Assembly: GCF_000002995.4 (NCBI RefSeq)
Contig: NW_025062289.1
Coordinates: forward strand, 28,664-92,663
Direction of reading: 5' to 3'
DNA length: 64,000 bases
Source of the DNA: Brugia malayi
Lineage: Eukaryota; Nematoda; Chromadorea; Rhabditida; Onchocercidae
In this document: in pieces, positions 1 through 12,775 of the stretch
Position numbering within the stretch: position 1 is the stretch's first letter
Layout: each line of letters begins with the position of its first letter
The notes under the pieces: model-generated
Seen by the model: the letters and a program-made list of their open reading frames with translations, nothing else
Told to the model about the DNA's origin: nothing
Database searches by the model: none
Made by a program: the position numbers and the translations under genes

Positions 1-2136
1 CTGATTACATATTCATGTATCCTATTTTAATAATCTTTTTTTAAATAGTTAACTTCAATTTGTAATGTAAATTGAAGTTTAAAAATTATTGCCTAAATTC
101 TGGTTTTCGATTCAACCACTGATGAATCATTGAAAAATGAAAAAGGAATAAGTGTTGAGAAAAGATGTTTGTTGAGTAGCTCAAGAAATATCGGATTAGA
201 ATATGACACACTTATCATAAATGACCCGATTTCAACACATCCCTCACAATTATCAATAAAAATTGCTCTCAACATTTTTCACCTCCACAGCTAGTCATTT
301 TCTTCTGTTTCTATTTTATTTGTTATTTGTATTTAAGATTCTCTTTCTCGCTATTCTTTCCTGTTTTGATCAGTTAAAAAAGAAACCGGACATAATGAAT
401 GGTTAGAGCTCAAAACCTACGGAAGATATAATGCATCGAAATATGTACTCATCTACTATTTACTACTTCTTAATAAATCTCAGGTATCTGTAAAGTATCT
501 TTTGAATGATTGCTTCAAAATCAGAAAAAAATTAATACAAACTAAAGATGTCAATGCAGATTTCTGTTACTCTAAGCTTATTAATTTGCCTGAAAAAAAT
601 CATCAGTATAACAGCTTTAGATTTTGTCTTTTAATAGTTACACTTACAATATTCATTTTATTAGCACATTCAATTGATTTCGAACAGATAACTGACTAAC
701 ACTATACATAAATTAATCATAAACAACAAATTGCAAAGTTGTAATATCTATTTTCGAAAGATTCTAGAGAAACGAAGAATTTTTTTTCTTTTAAAAGACA
801 TTATCGGACTTTTAGTAAAAGAAGCAAATCTAATCTCTCATATCCTTCTCCTTCTTCATTATTTGATAGAATTTCTATTAACATCACTTCATGCCACTAT
901 AATAAAGTCTCGAAAACTATTTCCATCTGCACATCTCAGAATTCACCTGAAATTATTCCTTAACTCAGACAAAACTGAATTAAGTGATCAGAACAGACCA
1001 AGAGATAGAATAAAAACAGAATAAATTAAGCGTTTAAATTTCAAAAAAAAAAAAGAAAGAAGGAAAAAGTAATTGGGTAGTTCTATAATTATTTATCTGG
1101 AATTATTTTATTTGATGTTACAACTCTATTAAATTGTATGACTTCAAATTTAAAATTTGATTTAAAAGTTTTTCACTTATAGCCAATTTTATTTTTCATC
1201 ATTAAAAAAAGAAAAAAAAGACTGCTTGTTCTCCTTAGGCACTCTCCTTGTGCTCTTCATTCAGCCTACCAGAATTCCCGCGGTCAAAACGAGGTCAGAT
1301 TTGAAATCACTACTTCCACTCAATAATTGCTGACTGTTGCAGCTCTAAGAGAGTTTTACAAGTAGCTTCAATGGTAATTGTATCATTAATGACTAACCTT
1401 TTTACCTGTCCAGAACTTACCTTTTACTGGTAGTTCCCTGCAAAATAATCTAATCATATCTTAAAAGAAATCTAAAAATCTAAAAAAATCTAATTTTAAA
1501 ACCTAATCATTACTTTTACACATAACTATACATCACGATTACGTCTTCTCAATCACTTTTTTCTTTCTTCATACAGTTATTCTGAATTATTATTATTAGC
1601 TATCGTGTATATCTTTATGAGATAACGAATAACATCCTTTTTGTTTTTTAGAAAATTTATAACTTCAATTTTTTGTTTCATCAGTTATTACGACCATAAT
1701 TTCGTGTTATCATCATTGCTATGTCCTACTCTTTGTTATCATTGCTATGTTATCCTTTTTTTCAGATTTACATCTCAACAAATTCAAGTATTAAATCGTT
1801 GAATTGGTTGTGAGATTAGTTTATATCAATTATTAATGGGAGACATCAATTTCGGATCTACAGATATCCACTGAAATATTTGGTTTTGGTCTAACAAAGT
1901 GTAAATACATTTTTTTTTCGATGTGTTGTGTTGAGAAGTGTAACCACATTATGATTAGAAGGATTACATCTAAAATACGAAATGAATATTTGATTCAGTG
2001 CAAAATTCGTAGCTTTTGAGTATTTACGTAATGTAGTAAATCTCATTATTTCCTAAAAAAATTAAAGCCACCACCCTTCTCATAACCATTTTTTTATAGT
2101 TACGGTTATTTGAAGGAGTTTCTATCTTCTGTTGCA
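1..2136. other. No recognisable gene; AT-rich 5' flank
   Basis: I recognise no gene in this stretch. Short open frames occur (for example around 731-1024) but have no recognisable motif and the base composition of the surrounding AT-rich DNA. A slightly more GC-rich patch lies at about 1210-1440. It could hold an upstream exon of the following gene, but I could not support one. Confidence 0.5.
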
Positions 2137-2139
2137 GAA

Positions 2140-4972
2140 ATGAGATGTGAACTCTCAACATCTACAGGTCAGAATTCACCTGCTTGTTCAGCGCAGAGTT
2201 CACCATATTCCTCTAACATTAGTGAATCGGAAATTGATATTTCATCATTATCAAGGCATTCGTCGTAAGTTTTTCGGACAGAACAAAAAAACGTTCACCG
2301 TTAAATTTTGGGCAAACATTTTGCGGAATTCGTTTTGCATATTTGAATATTTACATACTTGAATATTTTGTTCAAATTTATTAGTAGATTAGTGCTGATT
2401 TCAGGTGTTCATCATTAAATCAACAAAATGCATTGTCGCTGCCAACAGTAACAACAAATGCTATTTCTCCTAACCTACTTTTAAATGGAGGATGTCGAAG
2501 TGTCTCAAGAACCGATAATAATGGAAGGGTCGAACAAGATGGTGCAGCACGCATTCGCCTATCTTGTGCTCCCGATAGTGCAAGTGATGACGATGTAACT
2601 GCAGAAGATAGTAGTAGTAGGAGGTAAACATTAAATTGGGGCCTGGTTGAATTGCGGAAAATTTTTTTTTCAAAATTTTTCAAATTGAAGATTTTGTATT
2701 CAGAATTTCATGTTTTGTATTACATGAAAATATGTAATTCTTTTTCTTGGCTTAGTTTTGATGGACATTTTCGTTTTGAACGACAAAGCATTATTGAATT
2801 AAGCGGAATTAAATGGCGTTCACTCAATGGTATTACTGGAAGTGGGAATGAACCAGAACGAAAAACTTCTCTGCCACGTACTGTAAGCATTCAATTACTT
2901 ACAAATTAAGAATTGAAAATGCATTATTGTGTTATGCTAATTGTCATAAAATTGTGAGTTATTGTCAGTATTAACTAAAATTATTGTATGAATGATATTT
3001 AACCTTCTTAAAAAAACTCTTAAATTACTTCACAAGTCGTTGCATTTCTTCTATTATAAATATAATACAAAATATATTACTATTACAAATATATGGCAAT
3101 TGTATTATCAGTTTTTCCCAATTTATGTATTTTTTTTACAACTGATAAAATTATTTTTGGCTGCTTATAGTTCACACCATCGCCCAGCGTTTCGGGACGA
3201 TCATCACCAGCATGTCATCCGGTACCTTCGCATTCACGTGTTGCAAATATACGTCGAGAAAGCAATTGCTCAATTGAAAGCGAACTTGCCCATGAAAGAC
3301 TAATGCAATTCGCTCAGCAGGTAGAGATGTTAGATCATTGAACGAATATTGTTTTATTATATATGTATATGCTCATCCATATTTCTTCTAACCTTTGGTT
3401 TAGGTGTCTTTGGGATTCGATGATTTCAGTATCGGTGGTAGTGGAGAACGAAAGAGAACACATTCCCTGTCGGAACCAATTTCTGTTTTAACGAATGCTT
3501 TTATCCCGCACAGTTGCTCACCGTCACCGACACGATCAGTTGATATACAGAAGGTTTAGTTTGAAAATTTTAAGTATATCAAGACTATAAAATTTTGTTG
3601 CAAGGAAATAACTAGTGGAGGAGCAGAAGATATCTTTAAAGCTTGATTTAATTGAGTCGTCGCTATATCACATTTGAGACCATAGTTCTGAATTTGGATC
3701 ATATACATGATTTATTTCTTATTAGGTTTCTTATGAGAACAGTTATCCTGTCATGTGATTGCGTGATTGTGGAGTCATTTTATTGTTCTCATAGGATGAA
3801 TTTTGAAGTTACATTACGTTTTTATTTTGCACTGAAGAGCATGCAGAGTTAAAGTTCTTTCTTCAGCAGTGTTATTCGCCCTCCACGCAACAGGTTGTTC
3901 GCAACAACATCACTTATTCTCCTAGTCCAAGTCCAACACCGAGTCCTACACGACATACAATGCGGTATACATATTGGTTCTATTTAAAAAGTTAATGTAA
4001 AATTTTCATGTTTTGTTTTTATTTCTTTTAACAGCGAAGTACATATAACTTTGGACTGACTATATACTTTCATTATTTCTAGAAGTCTGAGTCCAATAGC
4101 CGTCCGTCAAGTAATAAAACGTCGATATACCAGTTCAGCTGATTGTGAATTGGATTCTGATCAACGGTAAGCGCGGTACCTTTCTTTCGCTTTTATTCAT
4201 TTAAATTATAACAAAGAAAATTGTTTAAAAAAATATTATTTATCATGAAAAAAAATTATTTAAGAATGAAAAAGAACTGTTAAAAACATTATTTAATTTG
4301 CAGAGTAGCGAAACGACTTTGTCATCAGCCTCACATTATAAGTCGTGGTTGTGTTTCTCCACTTGCATTGGAAAATTCGGCAAATTCCTTGGAATCAGCA
4401 GTGTAAGAAGTCAATTATATTTTGAAATGTATTTTTAAAGTTGTATTAATCTTTTGCTAACCTTAGCAGAACTTCAGCATACTATATCTAGATTTTATTT
4501 TTTATCAAATTTAATTCGTTTTTTAATAAATTACACAAAGCGATTGGTTTTCTAACAGAAGATTAGTAGATGCATGATTTTTCTGTAGAGAAAGATATCC
4601 ATCTTGCATTATAAGTGATTTGTGATGAATATAGCAAATCATTTGAAGTATATCTCCGGAATTGGCGAATCCATTTTCCTTTCGTTTTTCCTCTCGTCTT
4701 CTTGTTGATCCAGCAATTGAAGCCAAAATGCCTCCTCCTTCTATGGAACTGGACGAAGATGGCGATTCAGTCAGTGAACAGAGAACGGGTTCAGAGGTAC
4801 TGTTGATTTTAAAAATGAATTATTTTTTCTGTGGACTATAAATTTAGATTAGAGATGTTTTTTTTTTTTTTGTTTTTTGTTTTTCATTTTTGTGGATTTA
4901 ATCTTAATCTCAATTTTTGAGGAATTGAGTGAAGCGGGTAAAGCTGCACAGACGAAAAAAACGAGTAACTGA
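2140..4972 (+). CDS. PABIR/FAM122-like PP2A-B55 regulator, multi-exon
   Basis: Exons read as 2140-2264, 2405-2623, 2756-2882, 3171-3320, 3404-3553, 3867-3964, 4083-4166, 4304-4400/4402, 4714-4796 and a tentative last exon 4922-4972. Phases agree up to 4402. The core resembles vertebrate FAM122/PABIR: SRVANIRRESN followed by ELAHERLMQFAQQ (exon 4), the Ser/Pro block QCYSPSTQQ..SPSPTPSPTRH (exon 6), RSLSPI then a basic IKRR (exon 7), and VAKRL (exon 8). In mammals this family binds the PP2A scaffold and the B55 subunit through the helical HER region and inhibits the phosphatase; that role here is inferred. The first 150 or so residues are low-complexity and do not resemble the family. I chose the ATG at 2140 because it directly follows a TTGCAG acceptor that could be a spliced-leader site. 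The exon at 4714 needs phase 1 but exon 8 ends in phase 0 or 2, so the 3' end is uncertain. Confidence 0.6.
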
Positions 4973-6937
4973 ATTAATGAAATTGATTGGATACTAATGC
5001 ACATGTTGCAGATTTCTTTCACCTTTTTTTTTTTTTGCTCTTTATTTGCTCATTTTTCTTAGCGGGCGTTCTTTTTCCAAATTGTTCTAATTTTAATTTT
5101 ATAATCGATGTTTTCAAATTACTTTCCATATTATAATAGATTTCCTCTCTCTTTTTTTGGGTTACTGTCCTATTTCAGTTTTATTCTTATTTCACTTCAT
5201 CTCTCTCTCTCTCTCTCTGCAAAGCTGAAACAATGTTTCACGTTTCACTTACATATCGCTTCTCTTTTTAGAATTCATTTCTGATTCATTCCAGAACTTC
5301 TTAGTTCTTGCCTGCAATTTTATTATCATATTAATTTAAAGAAAATTGTATATGTATTTTCCTTGACTTGCTCAAAAGTTTGTTTATTTCATATTGGTAC
5401 TACATATTCTGTTGTATGGTTGTCTATTGTATTTTGATTCTTTTGTACACCACTGGAATTCCTGTAGCAAATCGCTGTTATTATTGGAATGCCTTTTCTT
5501 GTCTTTCTGATAAATTTCTAAAGCATTCATCAATTGCTAAAGTAAGGTATACTGTGCAATGCAGAAAAGTTGTATTTCAAATTAGAATACCATAGTATTG
5601 CTTCAAAACTAATGATAAAAATGTTCGTAGCGTTTAGGTACAAGACATCATACTGATTATTCAAAATACTCTGAAATCGGTTGGGAATACATCTTTTCTG
5701 AGTTTTCAGCTTTTCGGTAATTCCGACATAATTTGCAATATTTTATCATTGTTTCTTTGAACTGCTTAATAATATCTGTCTAATTCATTTAATAACTAAT
5801 ATTTTGTGCTCTTATTTATTCGAAAGCTTGTAACCTTAGAACCATAAAATTGATTCTGACTTGTTCGTTTCCCAAGTTACTACAGTTCTATTACAAAGTT
5901 GTACTGTATTTTCAATGAATAGATCGGAACATTTCAGAAAAATGAAAAAAAAAAATGGTATTAGCCATTCTTCAGTTTTCCGTGAACTTTTCAAAATTTA
6001 ATGGTATTGTTTGGGGCAATTCATTCCTTGCTTCTATTCATCGTCAGAAAAGGTTCCATTGGTTAAGAAATCTATAAATATAATGCCAGATGTTTGTTGG
6101 GACAAGTTTTATTGCTTGAATCACAATTTAAGCATACTTAGATAAAGTTGTTTGATCCAATTACATACATTTTATCCGCTTAGTTTTTATTGAAAAGTTA
6201 GAGAAGGTCGTTTTGTTATTCGTAAAAGCGTTTGAGATGGAGTACAATGCCCTTTTTGATAGATTATTTATTAATCACTGAATTACGTTGAAGGAAGTTT
6301 CCTTTTAAAGGTTTCCTTCCATTTGATCGATTTTCATGTAAAGTCCAGAGTTGATGAAAAGAATTTTTTAATGAAAGTTATTGGTACGATGAAATTGACG
6401 ATTGAGATCTATGAAGAGTTCCCTTACAGCAACGACTCTGGCAAGAGGAGGGCATGAACGTTGTTGAATTAAACTGTTCTTAATTTAGAACGACAGTATT
6501 ACTGAATCGATTATTAAACTTAAGTGATGAATTATCTCTTCACTTCTATATCTGATAAAAGAAAGGCGTTGGAAAGAAAGGAACTGTTAATTAATTTCGA
6601 ATGTGTGAATTTAAGTTGTTTTCAGCATATTTCACATTATCACCAAATTGTTTGTATTACAAATGCGATTTTTGTCGTATTTATTGCTGGTGATGATGGC
6701 AGAGGTTGTTTTGACTAAGGTAAGATTTGTTGGTTTAGTCGTTAGAGGTGTTTGGAAGTTATCTTTCTCACTGAGGATGGTTTAAATCATGTATCAACAG
6801 TAATATTGTATCTTTGATCCCTATATTGCTTTCGACGTGCAGTCACTAAGCAAATAGCCAGACGGTTCGAATGATCTTTCTTAATTGAAAGAAATTCATT
6901 TCAAAAGTGCTATTGCATTATTACCTTTGAAAATTAG
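4973..6937. other. Intergenic, nothing recognised
   Basis: AT-rich spacer between the PABIR-like gene and the flavoprotein remnant. It holds poly-T runs and a short CT microsatellite near 5200-5218. The open frames are short and have no family signature. The missing N-terminal exon of the fumarate reductase remnant was looked for here and not found. Confidence 0.5.
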
Positions 6938-9900
6938 GAAGGAGTAATTGCTGGTGGTGACAACACATTGAACAACTCTGGCACTACAGCAAACATTCGA
7001 CAATTGCAGTTACCCGAGTTCACAGATCCTGTTATTATCGTTGGTGTGGTTTGGCTGGTCTCTCTGCTACACTTGAGGCAATACACGACGGCGCAAATGT
7101 TGTTCTTGTTGAAGGTGAAAAGGATTTGGGTGGTAACAGCGAAAAGGTAACCGTTAAGCGCATGATAATGGTAGTATCCGATAGCTTTACTTATAAAATA
7201 TATTTAGAATATGAAGTATGGAGAATTGGAACTTTCACTTTATATATAATTTATTTCTATATTGTTACACACTGTACGAAACGAGCAAACAAGATAACCG
7301 TACAGTGCATACCTTACAAGCTAGTATCTTACATCATGGTTCATAGTGCTATCAACTACGATGAATTGGATTCTGTATTCTGTGACCAAACAATAATAAT
7401 ATTTTCTCCATCTCCTCCTGATGTTTATCTTTATTTTGATATTATTCAATCATTGTCACAGTTCTCTAGTTCTCTAGTTGAATTTCAAACTTGTTATTTC
7501 CGAGAAATGTTCAGAAAAATGTCCCTCATTAAAAAATGTTTTTCGTAGGCATCAAGCGGAATAGCAGCTTGTAATACGGAAGCACAATGTGTTAGGCAAA
7601 TACATGACTCATCAGAACTGTTTTATTCCGATCCGATGTCAGCCAGATTGGTAATATTTATTATTCAACTTTAAATTAAAATGTTTTGGTTTAATTTTTC
7701 TTTTTGTCCGCTGAAGTGTAGCTGAATTCAAATGTTGAAAGAATAGTTCATGTAAGCAATTAGAAAATTGGCATCTCAGCAGTTGCTTTGATTAACATAA
7801 CGCTGTAATAAAAAATACGACTGATAAGTTAACAGTTAATTAATTAATGTAAGTCTAAATTAATAGTTGCTTAACAGGAACAATCTTTTGAGACTACTGT
7901 GAAGTTTATTATTAAAGAATAATGAGTAGAGTTTCTATCATGTTTGGAATAAAATGAGTGATTTTTACTTTATTGTAGCGTTATATTATGTATTTTTAAT
8001 GATAAGTGTAATAGTATTGTTAATTCGAATCTATCTTCAATTGCTAAAAAGAATAAGATTGCATAGAGAAGTTCATAATTGAGTAGCGTAACGAATATTA
8101 ACAGAGTAACGTTATTTAGAGACTGATGAATTCAACGTGAAAGTATCATATTCCTCAGTGTAACAAATTAGGAGGATGAGAAATATTATTGTTGAATTGT
8201 TGATTATGACACCGAGTAATGAAGAACATCAGTTACAAATTTGTCACTTCTTTCACTGTCTGTTCGCATGGTATCACTCTTTTTGTCCTGTCTATTATGT
8301 GAAATTTTTTTATTATTGGTTGAGCATGTAAGTTTTGCTTTTTGTTGCTTATAGAACGATAAGTGTTTTGTTTATTTCTCCTTGTCATTTCTTACATTTC
8401 TTTCCATTGATGGCCATAACTAGGTGATGAATGCAGGAAGCTATTACCAGAAAGTCTATAAACATTTATATTTATGCTCATATCTTCGACCATATGAATT
8501 TATTCATTTGCTATTTGGCTGATCTGACTAGTCCTGTAATTGCTGATTATTTTTTGTGATTATGTCGCCAACATGGAAATGTATCTTTTGTGATAAGCTT
8601 AAAATGAGTCTTTCAAATTTTAGTGGTTACATGAATGACGGCAGTAAAGAATATGATATTGATTTTTTTTTCGAAAAAAAATATTACTTTGAAAATTTTA
8701 TGGTCATCATCTTCCATAAAAATAATAATTGGTGGTCGTAGTTGGTGTGATAAGCTCGTGGATGGTAGTGATACATGTTACCATCACTTCGATATAGGCA
8801 TATTAGATTATTTCGGAAACTGTAACTTACCGTACCTTCACTGATATGGAGTTGTACAACGTTTGGAAGTAGGGCGCTCTGCAACTTTTAAATCATTACG
8901 ATGATAATTTTATTGAATGAGACTAACCAATTAACTTGACTTCCTTGTTTATTTTGTTTTATTACAATTGGGTAGTATTTAAAAAGATGTGGAAGTTTTA
9001 TTAGAATATTAGGAATGAAATATTCACAATTTGTTTTTTTTTTTGTCATTTTGAAGACTGATGAAGCTTCCACAATAGCAACAGCTAATTTTCCATTGAC
9101 ATTTATATACAAGATCATTTTACAAGTTAATCTTCCTGAATTGTTTCTCTTCCCTTCTTCATTCATCTTACTTTCATCTTCCTTGGTAATCTTTCGGCAA
9201 CTACTTAAATTTGCTTTCTTTTTTTGAGATAATGATATGCTGATCTGAAGGTTATTCAAAGGTAGTTTTACAATTAATGGGATGGAATGAAATTTAGTTT
9301 GGTAGTTAGGAATTTTGGTTATTTCATAAAAATAAGTCAGTATGTAAAACATTTACGGCTAACGCATCTTTAAGCATGCTATTTAAAAACTACTTTAATA
9401 ATAGACTTGCCAGTTTTACACCAAATCTGTTCACTTGATTTCATGGTATCTTGTAATAAAAATAGGCGGCGATAAGTGCTACTATTTCTTCAATTTCTTG
9501 ATACATAGTTTTCTAATAATCTGAATTTTGCTTATCATTAACTTCAAATTTTGAAATGAAAATCTAAGTAAAATTCTAGCACTGATGTCATAATATTGCA
9601 GATGCTACGCTGCAGCTTTATAACGAGTGTATTATGTAAGAGAAATGGTTTTTCCTAACAGAACTCAGTAAACGAAGCTAACTGTAACTGAGCGAATTTC
9701 TAATACTGGCAAAATTTTTATAACTGATTTATTTATATTTAGTAATAACAACTCAATAAATGCAAATTTTCAGATGAAATATCTGGGAAAATGGTTGTTT
9801 TGGCCACTGATGGTTTCAGTTGCGATTATTCCAAAGAGGATTCAGTATTGCAAGAATTCGGTCCAGAAAAAGCTGATTTTCCCACAACTAACAGTCCATG

Positions 9901-11433
9901 GGCTATAGGACGAGGAGTTAAAATGGCTCGTACTATGGACGCGGTTCTAGTAGACATGCATAATGTCCAGGTAAAACGGATTCTTACTATGTTTATATAT
10001 TTAACATTCATAGCTTTTACGATAACACTTCTTGTAACTAATGGCTATTAGATTAATATTAATATGTTTAAAATTATTTTGCAAAAAATCGGGGAAGTTA
10101 TTTTCACCGCTATTCTTCTACATTTCATCCAGTATTGAGAAAACCTACCCTACTGTTTAATGGAATCAAGTCTTTAGTTTTTGATAGTTGTTTACATAAC
10201 TTTTTATAATTTAGTAACTATGTTATATAATAATCTCAAATACACAGTTATAAATAAAATTTAGATCCATCCTACAGCATTTGTCCGAAAGATCCAGCAG
10301 CAGCGACGAAATTTCTTGCCGCGGAAGTTCTCAGAGGAAAGGGTGCCATTTGGTGCATTTTTTTTGTTTATCGAAAAATTGATTTAGATAACTGAATAAG
10401 TATGTTGTTTTTTTACTTCAAAAAGAATTTTAAAAAAATATAGCTAAACAACAAAGGATTGGGGCGTTGGATCACATTACCGATAAAATTTTGAAGTTCT
10501 GCGCTAAAAACGAGAAAGCTGGCGCTCATACTGCTTTCATGGTGATGGATGATCAGGTAGTTGAAGATTTTGGCTTTGTTTGGTTTCTATGCTAAAATTA
10601 AATGTTTTTTTAAGGTAGAAGGTGTAGCTTGATTATTAGCATCTCTTTCATCGTTCTTTTTCAATGATTGTTTTATTACTAAACAGTAGCTAACCGGTTT
10701 TCAAAAACCTATGTCATGGTCAGCACTGATCCGGTTTTTGCGAATTTTTTAATTTTTGTGTTGAATCTAATATGGATAAGTTTTGTATTGTAAAATGTAA
10801 ATTAGTGAGAAAATTTCATCTATTACAGCAATTCGACATTTTCGACGAAGTGCCGAATTATATGGGAATACAATCGTCAAAACTGAAAGAAGTCTTGGAT
10901 AAGATAACGAATATACTAAATTATTTTTGTCTAAGGTAACAGTATACTTCGTTTTTTCACTTAATTTGAACTTACTTGAAGTACTAAGTGTAAGAGTTTT
11001 GGAGATTTTTATGAAATCTCACATTTTGAATATTTATTTCAGGAAAATAAATTTGGAAAGAAGGTTTTTCCGGTCTTTGAAACATCTCCCGTATTATGTC
11101 GCCGTGAAACATTCTTAATATTTTTTTTGTAATTTCAAAACGTTTAAACTTTTTAATGAAGAATGAGTTTATTGATGTAGTTATTTTTAGTAATTTTTCT
11201 TATATTTCTTACGTTGATGTATTATTTTTGGGCACTGTATACAATGAATTTTCGGAAAACCATTTAAAGGGTTGTTGGCTACGAGAGAAGTTACAGGAGG
11301 TGTACATGGACGTAATAGATTAGCTGGGAATTCATGGTTTGAATGCGTTGTTTATGGACGCATAACTGGACGCAATGCAGCAAACATACATTATTCAACT
11401 TCTGACGCAACACTAACACGTACTGATTTATAA
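6938..11433 (+). pseudogene. Soluble fumarate reductase (OSM1/FRDS-type) pseudogene
   Basis: Exon-like blocks lie at 6938-7146, 7549-7650, 9774-9970, 10265-10352, 10444-10556, 10829-10935, 11043 to about 11120, and 11270-11433. They match the flavoprotein in order: DPVIIVG then GLAGLSATLEAI (FAD-binding loop), SSGIAACNTEAQ, FSCDYSKEDSVLQEF, SPWAIGRGVKMAR, IHPTAFV, DPAAATKFLAAEVLRG, DHITDKILKF, QFDIFDEVPN, KFGKKVFP and [16 protein letters not shown]. In this family the enzyme reduces fumarate to succinate with FAD. The copy is broken. The glycine loop is split by a one-base deletion near 7043. IHPTAFV and DPAAATK lie in different frames. The LNNKG and DHITDKI parts of the 10444 exon are out of frame. 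Coding sequence between 7650 and 9774 and the conserved block before the last exon are missing. GE and GDN, usual in the last motif, read RE and GRN. Introns are kept, so it is not a processed copy. Confidence 0.8.
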
Positions 11434-12735
11434 AACGTTCGTTAGATCATTTTTTCTCCTTCTATGTATGAGGTTGTGAAAACTCAGCAATTTTAATTAC
11501 TCATTTTAATTTTAATATGAATTATTTGTGATATCACATTTTCTGGATCATCTTATTATAGATATTGCACCAGGTAGTTCTTCCTATTTTTATTTCAAAC
11601 TGTGCAGTCTGACTTTATTACATTTTCACGTTTTAATTTTTCATTGTACATTCTATACCATTTCAAAATATATAGAATCATCCATGAAAGAGCAAACTAG
11701 CGCTTCGCCACTGATTGAGTCACGATTTTTTATGTATCATTATAATGCATGTATGATCTTATTGAATAGCACGCTTCTTTATCCTTTACGTTGCATATTT
11801 TGTAATGGTTGTTTTGTTGCGTGAGTTTACGTTATGTAAGCCGATTGATTCACATAAGAATTGTTCTCAGTACAATTAGAGAATGGAGGAATTATTTGTT
11901 TGAGTTTTTTTTATATCGAAAGTTGTTTCAAAGTTAATTTTCGAGATTTTGTAGACTTCATGTGCAATGATCATTTTTATCCAAATAAATTTATGATTCT
12001 TAGGGAAATAAATGATTCTTTCTTATTAGACTTCTACCTAACTGTACCTTAAGATGTTGCACTGGTGACATGGTTGACTCGTTCCCTTAAGAGTATTATT
12101 AGAGTGTGATCTAATTGGTTATATGTTTACTGCTTCTAAGTGATTTATGTGGTAAATGTCTAAACAAAGATGTTAGAAATGACTGTCTCCAATAATTCCA
12201 CAACCACTTTCCCAACAAGAAGCGCAAAGCTCCCTGAATCCCCTCAATTCAAATAGGCGGCTTTCTACCACTCAATTCGTTCATCGTGTCTTTATAACAA
12301 TCTGGTTGGAATGGCTTACTATGCATACGCGTACGTAATGAATGGATGGTCACGCGCGGCGGTGATTGTATATTTCGTATCACTGTGAGTGGGGGTGGAG
12401 GAGGTATTAGTAGTGGAGATGTTTTGTTATTTGTGGTTATGATTTGGTACCGAGAGATCTGGGTATATCTATTTTGTTGCAATTGTCAACACACACACAA
12501 CAACTGTAATCCTGTGTTGATTTGCCAAGTGAGTTTCAAACCGAAAAGCTCACATACATCGCTATGGTGTACAACATTTTGGCAGTGATAAAATTGAATG
12601 ATCAGATGGTCATTAATAAACTCTGATTTAGTAAGCCTGATACATAGTTACTGGTTTGCTTGTCACCGGTTTTGGTATCATTCCAGATCGGGGCTGTTTG
12701 GAAAGATTCTGTGTCATACAATTTTTTTTTTCGTC
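11434..12735. other. Intergenic and upstream region of the KH gene
   Basis: No gene recognised. It contains a G-rich purine patch near 12390-12420 and a short CA run near 12490. The open frames on either strand around 12249-12588 lack any family signature. The promoter of the KH-domain gene would be expected here, but no specific element can be named. Confidence 0.45.
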
Positions 12736-12737
12736 AG
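12720..12737 (+). promoter_or_regulatory. Probable spliced-leader trans-splice acceptor
   Basis: A run of eleven T residues followed by CGTCAG ends at 12737, 38 bases before the chosen start ATG of the KH gene. No upstream coding exon joins to it. A strong acceptor with no partner donor just ahead of a start codon is typical of nematode spliced-leader addition. Trans-splicing here is inferred. Confidence 0.45.
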
Positions 12738-12775
12738 GCAGTAGTTTGAATTCCATTGATGGCTGTTGTCGCGGC

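Noticed and set aside
9015..9352. Overlapping open frames on both strands in the 2-kb gap of the fumarate reductase relic
   Set aside because: No match to the missing flavoprotein segments, and low-complexity composition.
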